Part shown: piece by piece, positions 8,019-15,564 of the stretch
How the letters are laid out: each line of letters begins with the position of its first letter
Numbering within the stretch: position 1 is the first letter of the stretch
Assembly (NCBI GenBank): GCA_029238515.1
Contig: JAQWFW010000038.1
Coordinates: forward strand, 1-58,292
Direction of reading: 5' to 3'
DNA from: Flavobacteriaceae bacterium
GTDB lineage: Bacteria; Bacteroidota; Bacteroidia; Flavobacteriales; Flavobacteriaceae
Length of the DNA: 58,292 nucleotides
Translations under genes and position numbers: made by a program
The notes under the pieces: model-generated
Databases searched by the model: none
What the model was told of the DNA's origin: nothing
What the model saw: only the letters and a program-made list of their open reading frames with translations

Positions 8019-8702
8019 ATGAATACAAACACCACAAAAACAAAACGCCTCAATGGTTTTTCTCATTACGACATTGGTGATGATCATCTTTATACTGGGC
8101 TAGAAACCCCAATAAAAAAAGATGCATTTTTGTTGAGTGACGAAGAAAAAAAGAAAAAAATATCCATATTATTCGAAGAAATTATGAATGTTATGGGTTT
8201 AGATTTAGAAGATGATTCTTTGAAGGGCACACCCGATCGCGTTGCTAAGATGTATATTGATGAAATTTTTTCTGGATTAAATCCTAAAAACAAACCGCAA
8301 ATAGCTCTGTTTGATAACAAATATCAATACAACCAAATGTTGGTTGAGAAGAACATTACATTTTATTCTAATTGTGAGCATCATTTTGTACCAATTATAG
8401 GCAAAGCACATGTGGCTTATGTTTCATCAGGAAAAGTAATAGGTTTGTCAAAACTCAATAGGATTGTACAATATTATTCGAAACGCCCCCAGGTACAAGA
8501 ACGATTGACCAATCAGATTGGAGAAGAACTAAAGACAATACTAGGAACCAATGATGTAGCTGTCATTATTGACGCCAAACATCTTTGCGTTTCATCCAGA
8601 GGAATTAAAGATGAGACCTCTGCTACAGTCACTGCTTTCTACAGCGGTGCATTCAATAGCTCAGCCAAAATTGCAGAGCTGAATAATTACATAAAATCAT
8701 AA
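8019..8702 (+). CDS. folE: GTP cyclohydrolase I
   Basis: A 227-residue type I GTP cyclohydrolase, which converts GTP to dihydroneopterin triphosphate, the first step of folate and pterin synthesis, in the cytoplasm. Zinc and active-site elements are visible: NCEHHF (Cys119 and His121), GLSKLNRIV, and HLCVSSRGIKD with the second zinc Cys near 190. Its place inside a photolyase operon suggests it supplies folate for an MTHF photolyase antenna or a related pterin; this is inference. A second folE may exist elsewhere in the genome for basic folate synthesis. Confidence 0.95.
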   Translation: MNTNTTKTKRLNGFSHYDIGDDHLYTGLETPIKKDAFLLSDEEKKKKISILFEEIMNVMGLDLEDDSLKGTPDRVAKMYIDEIFSGLNPKNKPQIALFDNKYQYNQMLVEKNITFYSNCEHHFVPIIGKAHVAYVSSGKVIGLSKLNRIVQYYSKRPQVQERLTNQIGEELKTILGTNDVAVIIDAKHLCVSSRGIKDETSATVTAFYSGAFNSSAKIAELNNYIKS

Positions 8703-8703
8703 C

Positions 8704-8928
8704 ATGAGTACAATAAAAAAAGGAGAAGAGTTTTTAACTAAGAGTTTGAAATTCAAAAATACAAGCGAAAGGATTGAAGCTTCTAGGGAAGTGAAATCTT
8801 TGATTTTGGGCATCAACGAGATTTATAAAGAGAGTAAAGATCAAAAATTGATGGACTTGATGAAGGATCTCACCGTAGTAAAACAAAAAATTGAAAAACG
8901 TTTAAAAGGAAGGCCATTAACATCATGA
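8704..8928 (+). CDS. Small hypothetical helical protein
   Basis: A 74-residue, highly charged and probably all-helical protein with no signal peptide or membrane segment. It is one base from folE and its stop overlaps the next start in an ATGA arrangement, so it is an integral part of the operon and not spurious. I recognise no domain. The heptad-like Leu/Ile/Val pattern in the second half (SLILGINEIYKES, then LMDLMKDLTVVKQKIEK) suggests a short coiled coil or helical hairpin. Confidence 0.75.
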   Translation: MSTIKKGEEFLTKSLKFKNTSERIEASREVKSLILGINEIYKESKDQKLMDLMKDLTVVKQKIEKRLKGRPLTS

Positions 8929-9608
8929 AAACAATCATTATTGTTGGCGGAAGTAAAGGAATTGGCAAAGCAACTGTTGAAGCATTATTGCATACATACA
9001 AGGTTATCAACATAAGCAGAACACATCCAGATGTCACACACGAAAACCTGACACATTTTGACTGCGATGTACTCACGGATGATTTACCTGCTGTAGACGT
9101 TGCAGATGGGCTTATTTATTGCCCAGGAAGCATCAATCTCAAACCATTCAAAAGGTTAAGCTTAGAGGATTTTAGAGCAGACTTCGAAATTAACGTTATT
9201 GGTGCCATAAAAGCCATACAAAGCTACTCCCCTGCACTTTTGCAATCTGAATCTGGATCTATAGTCTTGTTCAGTACTGTAGCTACCGCTATGGGAATGC
9301 CATTTCACGCAAGTGTTTCTACCGCAAAATCTGCAGTTGAGGGACTTATGAAATCTGTAGCAGCAGACTTAGCACCCAAAGTTAGAGTTAATGCCATAGC
9401 ACCCACCATTACACAAACAGACTTAGCTGCAAAATTGTTGCGTAACGAGCGCATGGTAGAAAATACAATCCAAAGACACCCATTGAAAAAGTTTTTGGAT
9501 CCTGCCGAAGTTGCAGCAATGGCTCAGTATTTAATTTCTGATGCTGCTAAATCCATATCTGGTCAAGTATTTAAGCTAGACTGTGGAATAGTTTCGTTAA
9601 AAGTTTAA
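8925..9608 (+). CDS. Short-chain dehydrogenase/reductase with altered active site
   Basis: A 227-residue Rossmann-fold protein. The nucleotide site VGGSKGIGKATVEAL at the N-terminus and the NAIAPT segment are typical SDR features. The usual YxxxK catalytic pair is altered: the segment reads HASVSTAK, so the lysine is kept but Val occupies the Tyr position. The catalytic-Ser region reads FSTVATAMGMPFH. The enzyme may be a non-canonical reductase or a binding protein. Related SDRs with this loss occur next to photolyase genes in other bacteria as far as I recall. It overlaps the previous gene by 4 bases. Confidence 0.88.
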   Translation: MKTIIIVGGSKGIGKATVEALLHTYKVINISRTHPDVTHENLTHFDCDVLTDDLPAVDVADGLIYCPGSINLKPFKRLSLEDFRADFEINVIGAIKAIQSYSPALLQSESGSIVLFSTVATAMGMPFHASVSTAKSAVEGLMKSVAADLAPKVRVNAIAPTITQTDLAAKLLRNERMVENTIQRHPLKKFLDPAEVAAMAQYLISDAAKSISGQVFKLDCGIVSLKV

Positions 9609-9609
9609 C

Positions 9610-10158
9610 ATGAAAAAATTAAAACTATTTGTATTAATCGCGGCTTTTTTAAACTTTAATCCTGCAGCAGCACAACACGACAAAACAATGAATATTTACG
9701 ATATAGACATTAATGCATTAGATGGTACTTCCATAGACTTGAGCGCTTACAAAGGCAAATACATCATGTTTGTGAATGTGGCTTCAGAATGTGGGTTTAC
9801 AAATCAGTACGAAGGACTACAGAAACTTTATGATACATACCAAAACGACTTGATGATCATCGGAGTTCCATGCAATCAATTTGGACAACAAGAGCCAGGA
9901 TCATCGAATGAAATTGAAACGTTTTGTAAAAAAAACTATGGCGTTACATTTCTGATGACCGAAAAAATTAAAGTCAAAGGAAAAGAAAAACATCCATTGT
10001 ACGAATGGCTAACGGATAAAAAATTGAATGGAAAAAGTAGTACATCCGTAAAGTGGAATTTTCAAAAATTTATAATCGGACGTGATGGTGAATTTATTGA
10101 TTACTTTTTTTCGATGACAAAACCTATGAGTAGTAAAATCACAAAATTAATTCAATAA
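9610..10158 (+). CDS. Glutathione peroxidase family thiol peroxidase, exported
   Basis: A 182-residue GPx-family peroxidase with a signal peptide (KKLKLFVLIAAFLNFNPAAAQ, cleavage likely near residue 21), so probably periplasmic. The catalytic elements are present: NVASECGFT with the peroxidatic Cys, CNQFGQQEP with the Gln, and KWNFQKFIIGRDG with the Trp and Asn. Bacterial members usually use thioredoxin-like reductants rather than glutathione and reduce hydroperoxides. It lies one base after the SDR and within operon B, consistent with defence against light-generated peroxides. Confidence 0.93.
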   Translation: MKKLKLFVLIAAFLNFNPAAAQHDKTMNIYDIDINALDGTSIDLSAYKGKYIMFVNVASECGFTNQYEGLQKLYDTYQNDLMIIGVPCNQFGQQEPGSSNEIETFCKKNYGVTFLMTEKIKVKGKEKHPLYEWLTDKKLNGKSSTSVKWNFQKFIIGRDGEFIDYFFSMTKPMSSKITKLIQ

Positions 10159-10160
10159 CT

Positions 10161-10328
10161 ATGTTTGGATTGTTTAAACGTAAAACAGAAGTAGAGAAAA
10201 TACAAGATCGCTACAAAAAACTTATGGCAGAATGGCACGACTTATCGTCTGTTGATCGCTCTGCCAGTGATGCAAAATATGCGGAGGCTCAAAAAGTATT
10301 AGAAGAACTTGATCAACTGAATCCATAA
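10161..10328 (+). CDS. Lacal_2735-like small protein
   Basis: A 55-residue ORF between the peroxidase (stop 10158) and tspO (start 10329). It begins MFGLFKRKTEVEKIQDRY and ends EAQKVLEELDQLNP, the pattern of the Flavobacteriia Lacal_2735 family. It is probably helical and cytoplasmic; the MFGLF start could touch the membrane. The 2-base gap upstream and direct abutment downstream show it is part of the operon. No function is known to me. Confidence 0.82.
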   Translation: MFGLFKRKTEVEKIQDRYKKLMAEWHDLSSVDRSASDAKYAEAQKVLEELDQLNP

Positions 10329-10790
10329 ATGAAATTTACAGCAACATTGATTGTGTTTTTAGCGCTAAACTTTGGCGCTCTAGCTTTGGGGACATTACTC
10401 ATGAACAATGGACCAGAATCTCTGTGGTATAATTCATTAAACCAAGCACCTTGGACGCCAATGGGTTGGGTTTTTGGCGCGGTATGGACCTGTGTGATGG
10501 TGTTTTTTTCGGTATTTATGACGTTCCTTGTACAACATGAAAATCTAAAAAAAGTTGTGGCACTTTATACCATTCAATTTGTACTTAATGTGTCTTGGAA
10601 TTATATTTTCTTCAATCAGCACCTTATTGAATTAGGGCTTATCAATATCATCTTACTCACTATTCTTACATTCTACTTTCTAATTGATTTCAAACCTTCC
10701 TTAAACCACAACCGATTTTTTGTACTTCCCTACTGTTTATGGCTTTTGGTAGCCACATCACTCAACACTTACATTGTACTTTATAACTAA
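10329..10790 (+). CDS. tspO: TspO/MBR family membrane protein
   Basis: A 153-residue protein with five hydrophobic segments and the TspO signature residues: SLWYNSLNQAPWTPMGWVFG, VLNVSWNYIFF, and ATSLNTYIVLYN at the C-terminus. TspO proteins bind porphyrins such as protoporphyrin IX; bacterial forms can catalyse its light-dependent breakdown and help regulate the response to light and oxygen. Presence inside a photolyase operon fits a role against porphyrin photosensitisation. The stop overlaps the next start by one base. Confidence 0.93.
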   Translation: MKFTATLIVFLALNFGALALGTLLMNNGPESLWYNSLNQAPWTPMGWVFGAVWTCVMVFFSVFMTFLVQHENLKKVVALYTIQFVLNVSWNYIFFNQHLIELGLINIILLTILTFYFLIDFKPSLNHNRFFVLPYCLWLLVATSLNTYIVLYN

Positions 10791-11257
10791 TGAAACTATA
10801 CACATTACACACCAAACAGAATTTACCAATTTCTGTTGACGAAGCTTGGACATTCTTGTCTAGTCCAGAAAATTTAAAAACCATTACACCAGATTATATG
10901 GGATTCCATATCCTCTCTGGTGCCGATCGTGAAATGTTCCCAGGACAAATAATTCAATACATTGTGACCCCTGTCATGGGCATTAAAACAAAATGGGTAA
11001 CCGAAATAACTCATGTTAAAGACAAGTCATATTTTGTAGATGAGCAACGCTTTGGGCCATATGCTCTATGGCACCACAAACACTTTATACGACCCATAGA
11101 AGGGGGTGTAGAAATGGAGGATATTGTAGACTACAAACTTCCTTTTGGGTGGATAGGCCAACTGGCACATCCCATTTTAGTAAAACCAAAATTGAAAGAA
11201 ATTTTTGATTACCGACAAAAAAAATTAATTGACCTCTTTGGAGCATACACATCATGA
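10790..11257 (+). CDS. SRPBCC (START-like) ligand-binding protein
   Basis: A 155-residue cytoplasmic SRPBCC-fold protein. Recognisable elements are the first strand followed by ISVDEAWTFLSSPENLKTITP, a middle VTPVMGIKTKWVTEITHV, and a late segment VEMEDIVDYKLPFGWIGQLAHP. These proteins hold hydrophobic ligands in a deep pocket; the ligand here is unknown. SRPBCC genes commonly sit beside photolyase and SDR genes in bacteria. The stop overlaps the photolyase start in an ATGA arrangement. Confidence 0.88.
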   Translation: MKLYTLHTKQNLPISVDEAWTFLSSPENLKTITPDYMGFHILSGADREMFPGQIIQYIVTPVMGIKTKWVTEITHVKDKSYFVDEQRFGPYALWHHKHFIRPIEGGVEMEDIVDYKLPFGWIGQLAHPILVKPKLKEIFDYRQKKLIDLFGAYTS

Positions 11258-12555
11258 ATCCAACAGCACTTTTTTGGTTTAGACGCGACTTGCGTTTGAA
11301 TGACGTTCATGGACTGTTTGAAGCTTTAAAACAGCACGAAAGTGTGCTTCTTATTTTTATATTTGATCCAGAAATTTTAGACCAACTCCCCAAAGACGAT
11401 GCGCGAGTAGATTTTATTTTCAACCAATTAAAAACACTCAACAAGACCTTAAAAAAATATGAAACTGCCATTAATACCTACTATGGTAATCCAAAAGAGA
11501 TAATTGGAATACTTACCAAAGAATATCCTATAAAAGCAGTATATACCAATCATGATTATGAGCCCTACGCTATCAAAAGAGACAACGAGATTAGTACGTT
11601 TCTGCAAGATCAAAAGATAGCATTCAATACGTATAAAGACCAAGTGATTTTTGAAAAAAATGAGGTTACTAAAGACGACGGTTTACCCTATAAAGTATTT
11701 ACCCCTTATTCAAAAAAATGGCTAAGTTGCTTTGAACAAAAACACATTCAGTCCTACCCTTCAGAAAAAAGCTTAAACCATTGTGCAAAAATCAAAAATC
11801 CAAATTGGATAACATTAAACGAAATGGGGTTTACACCTTCAAAAATTAAAATTAGCCCCTTTAGAGTTGATTATGATTTAATTGATTTTTACGAAGAAAA
11901 AAGAAATACCCCTTCTATTGATGGAACTTCAAGGTTAGGGCCACATCTACGCTTTGGTACTGTAAGTGTAAGAGCGATTGTTGCTAAAGCAAAAATGAGC
12001 GAAAACATCACCTTTTTAAAAGAACTCATTTGGCGTGAATTTTTTATGCAGATTTTATGGCATTTTCCGCATACAATTTCAAAAAGCTTTAAGCCGCAAT
12101 ATGAAGCTATTCAATGGCGAAACAACAAAGAAGAATTTGAAAAATGGTGCCGTGGAGAAACAGGTTACCCTTTTGTTGATGCTGGTATGCGCGAATTGAA
12201 CCAAACAGGATTTATGCACAACAGAGTACGTATGCTTGTGGGAAGTTTTTTGTGCAAACACCTTCTTATCGATTGGCGTTGGGGTGAAGCGTATTTTGCC
12301 GAAAAACTACACGATTTTGAGTTATCCAGTAATGTAAGTAATTGGCAGTGGGTTGCTGGCTGTGGCGTTGATGCTGCTCCATATTTTAGAATCTTTAATC
12401 CGACAACACAAATCACAAAATTTGATAAAAATCATGAATACATCAAAAAATGGGTGCCTGATTATCAGGAATTTTCATATCCAAAACCCATTGTAGATCA
12501 CAAGTTTGCGCGAGAGCGTTGTTTGGAAACGTATAAGAAAGCTTTAAATAGATAA
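11254..12555 (+). CDS. phr: Class I CPD deoxyribodipyrimidine photolyase
   Basis: A 433-residue photolyase. It starts ALFWFRRDLRLNDVHGL (antenna-domain start). The FAD-binding half contains GTSRLGPHLRFGTVS, ELIWREFFMQILW, GYPFVDAGMRELNQTGFMHN, RVRMLVGSFLCKHLLIDWRWGEAYF, and NVSNWQWVAGCGVDAAPYF. This matches classical class I cyclobutane pyrimidine dimer photolyases, which use FADH- and blue light. It is the last gene of operon B and the third photolyase-family gene of the island. It ends 6 bases from the convergent murA. Confidence 0.95.
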   Translation: MNPTALFWFRRDLRLNDVHGLFEALKQHESVLLIFIFDPEILDQLPKDDARVDFIFNQLKTLNKTLKKYETAINTYYGNPKEIIGILTKEYPIKAVYTNHDYEPYAIKRDNEISTFLQDQKIAFNTYKDQVIFEKNEVTKDDGLPYKVFTPYSKKWLSCFEQKHIQSYPSEKSLNHCAKIKNPNWITLNEMGFTPSKIKISPFRVDYDLIDFYEEKRNTPSIDGTSRLGPHLRFGTVSVRAIVAKAKMSENITFLKELIWREFFMQILWHFPHTISKSFKPQYEAIQWRNNKEEFEKWCRGETGYPFVDAGMRELNQTGFMHNRVRMLVGSFLCKHLLIDWRWGEAYFAEKLHDFELSSNVSNWQWVAGCGVDAAPYFRIFNPTTQITKFDKNHEYIKKWVPDYQEFSYPKPIVDHKFARERCLETYKKALNR

Positions 12556-12561
12556 ATTAAT

Positions 12562-13875
12562 TTATGCTTCTATGCGTTCAATTTTCGCGCCTATCGCTTT
12601 TAAGCGTTCATCAATATTTTGATATCCTCTATCGATTTGCTCGATGTTATGAATAACAGAAGTTCCTTTAGCAGATAAAGCAGCAATCAACAGAGAAATA
12701 CCTGCTCTAATATCTGGAGAAGTCATCGTTGTGGCTTTCAACTGTGATTTAAAATCGTGACCAATAACCGATGCTCTGTGCGGATCACACAAAATAACTT
12801 TGGCACCCATATCGATTAGTTTATCAACGAAAAACAATCGACTTTCAAACATTTTTTGATGAATAAGCACACTACCTCGAGCTTGGGTAGCAACAACTAA
12901 AATAATACTTAAAAGGTCTGGTGTAAAGCCAGGCCAAGGCGCATCTGATATAGTTAAAATAGAGCCGTCAATATAATTCTGAACTTCGTAACCGTCTTTG
13001 TGCGCAGGAATAAAAATATCAACTTCTTTGCGTTCTATAGTAATGCCCAACTTTCTGAATACATTTGGGATTACACCCAAATCATCCCAACTTACATTTT
13101 TAATGGTCAACTCACTACGTGTCATAGCGGCTAAACCGATCCAGCTACCAATTTCAATCATATCAGGTAGCATGGTATGTTCTGTACCACTCAATGATTC
13201 TACACCTTCAATTGTGAGCAAATTAGAACCAATGCCACTAATTTTCGATCCCATTCTATTGAGCATTTTACAAAGCTGTTGCAAATAGGGTTCACAAGCG
13301 GCATTGTAAATTGTGGTGGTCCCTTTGGCCATAACCGCTGCCATGACAATATTGGCTGTACCGGTAACCGATGCTTCGTCCAAGAGCATGTATGTCCCAT
13401 GAAGTTGATTGGCTTCAACTCCATAAAAATAATCCTCTTTATTATATCTGAATTGTGCGCCTAACTTGATGAATCCTTCAAAATGTGTATCCAAACGTCT
13501 ACGACCAATTTTATCACCTCCTGGTTTTGGAATATATCCTTTACCAAAACGGGTAAGCAATGGACCTACAATCATAATGGAACCTCTAAGCCCTGCTCCA
13601 TCAACTTTAAATTCTTCTGATTCAAGGTAGTCCAAGTTTACGGCATCGGCTTGAAAAGTGTATGTGCTTTCTGATAATTGTTCGACGCGTACTCCGAGTT
13701 TTTCCAACAAACGAATCAGCTTATTTACATCAATGATGTTTGGAATATTATGAATGGTAACTTTCTCTGAGGTTAATAAAACCGCACATAAAATCTGTAG
13801 TGCTTCGTTTTTTGCTCCTTGCGGTTGGATTGATCCTTTGAGTTGTTGTCCGCCTTCAATTCTAAATGACTTCAA
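12562..13875 (-). CDS. murA: UDP-N-acetylglucosamine 1-carboxyvinyltransferase (Asp-type MurA)
   Basis: A 437-residue enzyme that transfers enolpyruvate from PEP to UDP-GlcNAc, the first committed step of peptidoglycan synthesis. EPSP-synthase-like repeats and the N-terminal GGQQLKGSIQPQGAKNEAL are clear. The active-site loop reads PKPGGDKIGRRRLDTH: Asp121 stands where E. coli MurA has Cys115. Asp at this position is known to keep activity while preventing alkylation by fosfomycin. Only 43 bases separate it from the upstream DUF4290 gene on the same strand. Confidence 0.95.
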   Translation of the reverse strand: MKSFRIEGGQQLKGSIQPQGAKNEALQILCAVLLTSEKVTIHNIPNIIDVNKLIRLLEKLGVRVEQLSESTYTFQADAVNLDYLESEEFKVDGAGLRGSIMIVGPLLTRFGKGYIPKPGGDKIGRRRLDTHFEGFIKLGAQFRYNKEDYFYGVEANQLHGTYMLLDEASVTGTANIVMAAVMAKGTTTIYNAACEPYLQQLCKMLNRMGSKISGIGSNLLTIEGVESLSGTEHTMLPDMIEIGSWIGLAAMTRSELTIKNVSWDDLGVIPNVFRKLGITIERKEVDIFIPAHKDGYEVQNYIDGSILTISDAPWPGFTPDLLSIILVVATQARGSVLIHQKMFESRLFFVDKLIDMGAKVILCDPHRASVIGHDFKSQLKATTMTSPDIRAGISLLIAALSAKGTSVIHNIEQIDRGYQNIDERLKAIGAKIERIEA

Positions 13876-13918
13876 TTGATGAAATTTTGGTTAGTTAGTG
13901 GATAATTTATGATGTTTT

Positions 13919-14569
13919 CTAGTAACGCTTACGGCTTCGATTATTTTTTTTCGATTTATTCGATTTTTTATAATTATTGGTCTTGCGCTGCATTTTGATA
14001 AGTACTGAAGAATCGGCTAGCTTTTCTTCTGTTTTTCTGATGTCGATAGCACCATTTGACAATTCAAAAAGATGATTTAAAATTACACCATCTTCAACGG
14101 TGTCTTTGTTCCAACTTAAGAATGATTTTTTCATGTGGTTGGCAATGGTGATAATCAATGCATTTTTCATTTCCCCATCATCCCAAGATGATGCAACATC
14201 GATCATTGTTTTAATGTTATTTCCATAAAAACGATACTTAGGATAGTTTTGAGGATAATGTAAGGGGTCTGGTTTGGTGTTTAAAATTTCTTGAGAAGGT
14301 TTTTCAAAAGGAGAATCTGCATCTAATTTGAATCCAGACATAATAAAAAGTTGATCCCAAAGTTTATGCTGAAAATCTGGGACATCACGCAAATGAGGTT
14401 GCATGTTCCCCATAACAGAAATGATGGCTTTTGCCAGTCTGTTGCGTTCTTCTTTAGATTCTTGAGCTACTGCATGGTTGATCATTTTTTGAATATGTCG
14501 CCCATATTCTGGAATAATCAAGTGTTCACGTTCTGTATTATATTCGAGTTGGTCTGTTAAAGCTGTCAT
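13919..14569 (-). CDS. DUF4290 family protein
   Basis: A 216-residue cytoplasmic protein matching DUF4290 in its YNTEREHLIIPEYGRHIQKMI start and the QPHLRDVPDFQHKLWDQLFIMS block. It is predicted helical and ends in a Lys/Arg/Asn/Ser-rich tail that may bind RNA or DNA. It lies directly upstream of murA on the same strand, an arrangement common in Bacteroidota. Function unknown. Confidence 0.88.
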   Translation of the reverse strand: MTALTDQLEYNTEREHLIIPEYGRHIQKMINHAVAQESKEERNRLAKAIISVMGNMQPHLRDVPDFQHKLWDQLFIMSGFKLDADSPFEKPSQEILNTKPDPLHYPQNYPKYRFYGNNIKTMIDVASSWDDGEMKNALIITIANHMKKSFLSWNKDTVEDGVILNHLFELSNGAIDIRKTEEKLADSSVLIKMQRKTNNYKKSNKSKKNNRSRKRY

Positions 14570-14641
14570 GCGATATGTTTACATTATTGATGTGCAAAGT
14601 ACAAAAATTAAACAAAAAAAATTAAAGATATAAGAAAAGGA

Positions 14642-14935
14642 TTACAAAGAAATCACGCCTTCTACTTCACGACTAATCTGCTGGTATTTTTCAATTACTT
14701 TTTCGGGGTTTTCCATTACAACATTAATAGAAACACTCACATATGTGCCTTTTTTTGACGCTGTACTATGGATTACAGCCCCCATATTATTGAAAACAGA
14801 TTCAATTTTATCAATTTTTTTCTGATCAGACGTTACAATAAATTTAAAAAGATAAGTCGAAGGCCAAGAGGAGGTCTCGTAAAGTTGTATTTTTAGCTTG
14901 CTGTAAAATTCTTCAGAATTATTTTGACTTTGCAT
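14642..14935 (-). CDS. DUF493 family protein
   Basis: A 97-residue YbeD/DUF493-like protein. The ATG at 14935 (MQSQNNSEEFYSKLKIQLYE) is preferred to a start 12 codons upstream, because the extra residues lack family similarity. It has the small ACT-like alpha/beta pattern (WPSTYLFKFIV, KIESVFNNMG, YVSVSINVVMENPEKVIEKYQQI). In E. coli the family is linked to envelope and lipoyl functions without a firm role. It sits 72 bases upstream of DUF4290. Confidence 0.85.
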   Translation of the reverse strand: MQSQNNSEEFYSKLKIQLYETSSWPSTYLFKFIVTSDQKKIDKIESVFNNMGAVIHSTASKKGTYVSVSINVVMENPEKVIEKYQQISREVEGVISL

Positions 14936-15024
14936 TTTTATAAATTGTGATGCAAATATACACGAACTCATATTTTTTATTTAACTTTTAAATCACGAAT
15001 TTTACAGAATTAAGACTCTACAGA

Positions 15025-15558
15025 TTGAAGACAAAAAAAATTGTACTTATTGGAGGACCAGCCACTGGAAAAACAACTTTAATTGATGCACTGAAAGCTC
15101 AAGGACATCATTGTTTTGAAGAAGTTTCTAGGCAAGTGACCATTGATGCACAAAAAAATGGAGTCAAACAGCTATTTTTAGAAGATCCAATATGGTTCAG
15201 TAAACAACTACTCGAGAAGCGTAAAGAACAGTTTTTGGTTGCAGAAAAATTAAATAAATCAGTGGTGTTTTTTGATCGTGGACTTCCCGATATTGTTGCC
15301 TATTTGGAGTACATCAAATCTGATTATGGTCAAGAATTTATTTCGGCATGTGAAACCCATAAATACGATCAAGTTTTTATTCTACCCCCATGGAAAGACA
15401 TTCATCAAACCGACAATGAACGCTACGAATCTTTTGAGCAATTGCTAGAAATCCACGAATTTCTTAAAACATGGTATATTCGTTTCGGATATGACTTAAT
15501 TGAAGTAAAACATGGCTCTGTAGAAGAGCGTATGGCATTCATTCTCAATTCAATATAA
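15025..15558 (+). CDS. AAA-type P-loop ATPase/kinase
   Basis: A 177-residue P-loop NTPase with a Walker A GGPATGKTTL near the N-terminus and an FFDRGLPDIVAYLEY block typical of the AAA_28/NadR-kinase-like group. Starts with TTG. The rest of the fold resembles small nucleoside or ribosylnicotinamide kinases, but no substrate can be assigned. It lies 6 bases upstream of recQ on the same strand and may be co-transcribed. Confidence 0.83.
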   Translation: MKTKKIVLIGGPATGKTTLIDALKAQGHHCFEEVSRQVTIDAQKNGVKQLFLEDPIWFSKQLLEKRKEQFLVAEKLNKSVVFFDRGLPDIVAYLEYIKSDYGQEFISACETHKYDQVFILPPWKDIHQTDNERYESFEQLLEIHEFLKTWYIRFGYDLIEVKHGSVEERMAFILNSI

Positions 15559-15564
15559 AACTGC

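Noticed and set aside
12998-13464. Plus-strand ORFs inside murA
   Set aside because: Overlapping frames of a strongly conserved gene; no sign of coding.
14605-14632. AATTAAACAAA-like string upstream of the DUF4290 gene resembling the light motif on the minus strand
   Set aside because: The second half-site (ATTAACA) is lacking and the downstream box is TAcTTTG rather than TAnnTTTG; too A/T-rich to be distinguished from chance.
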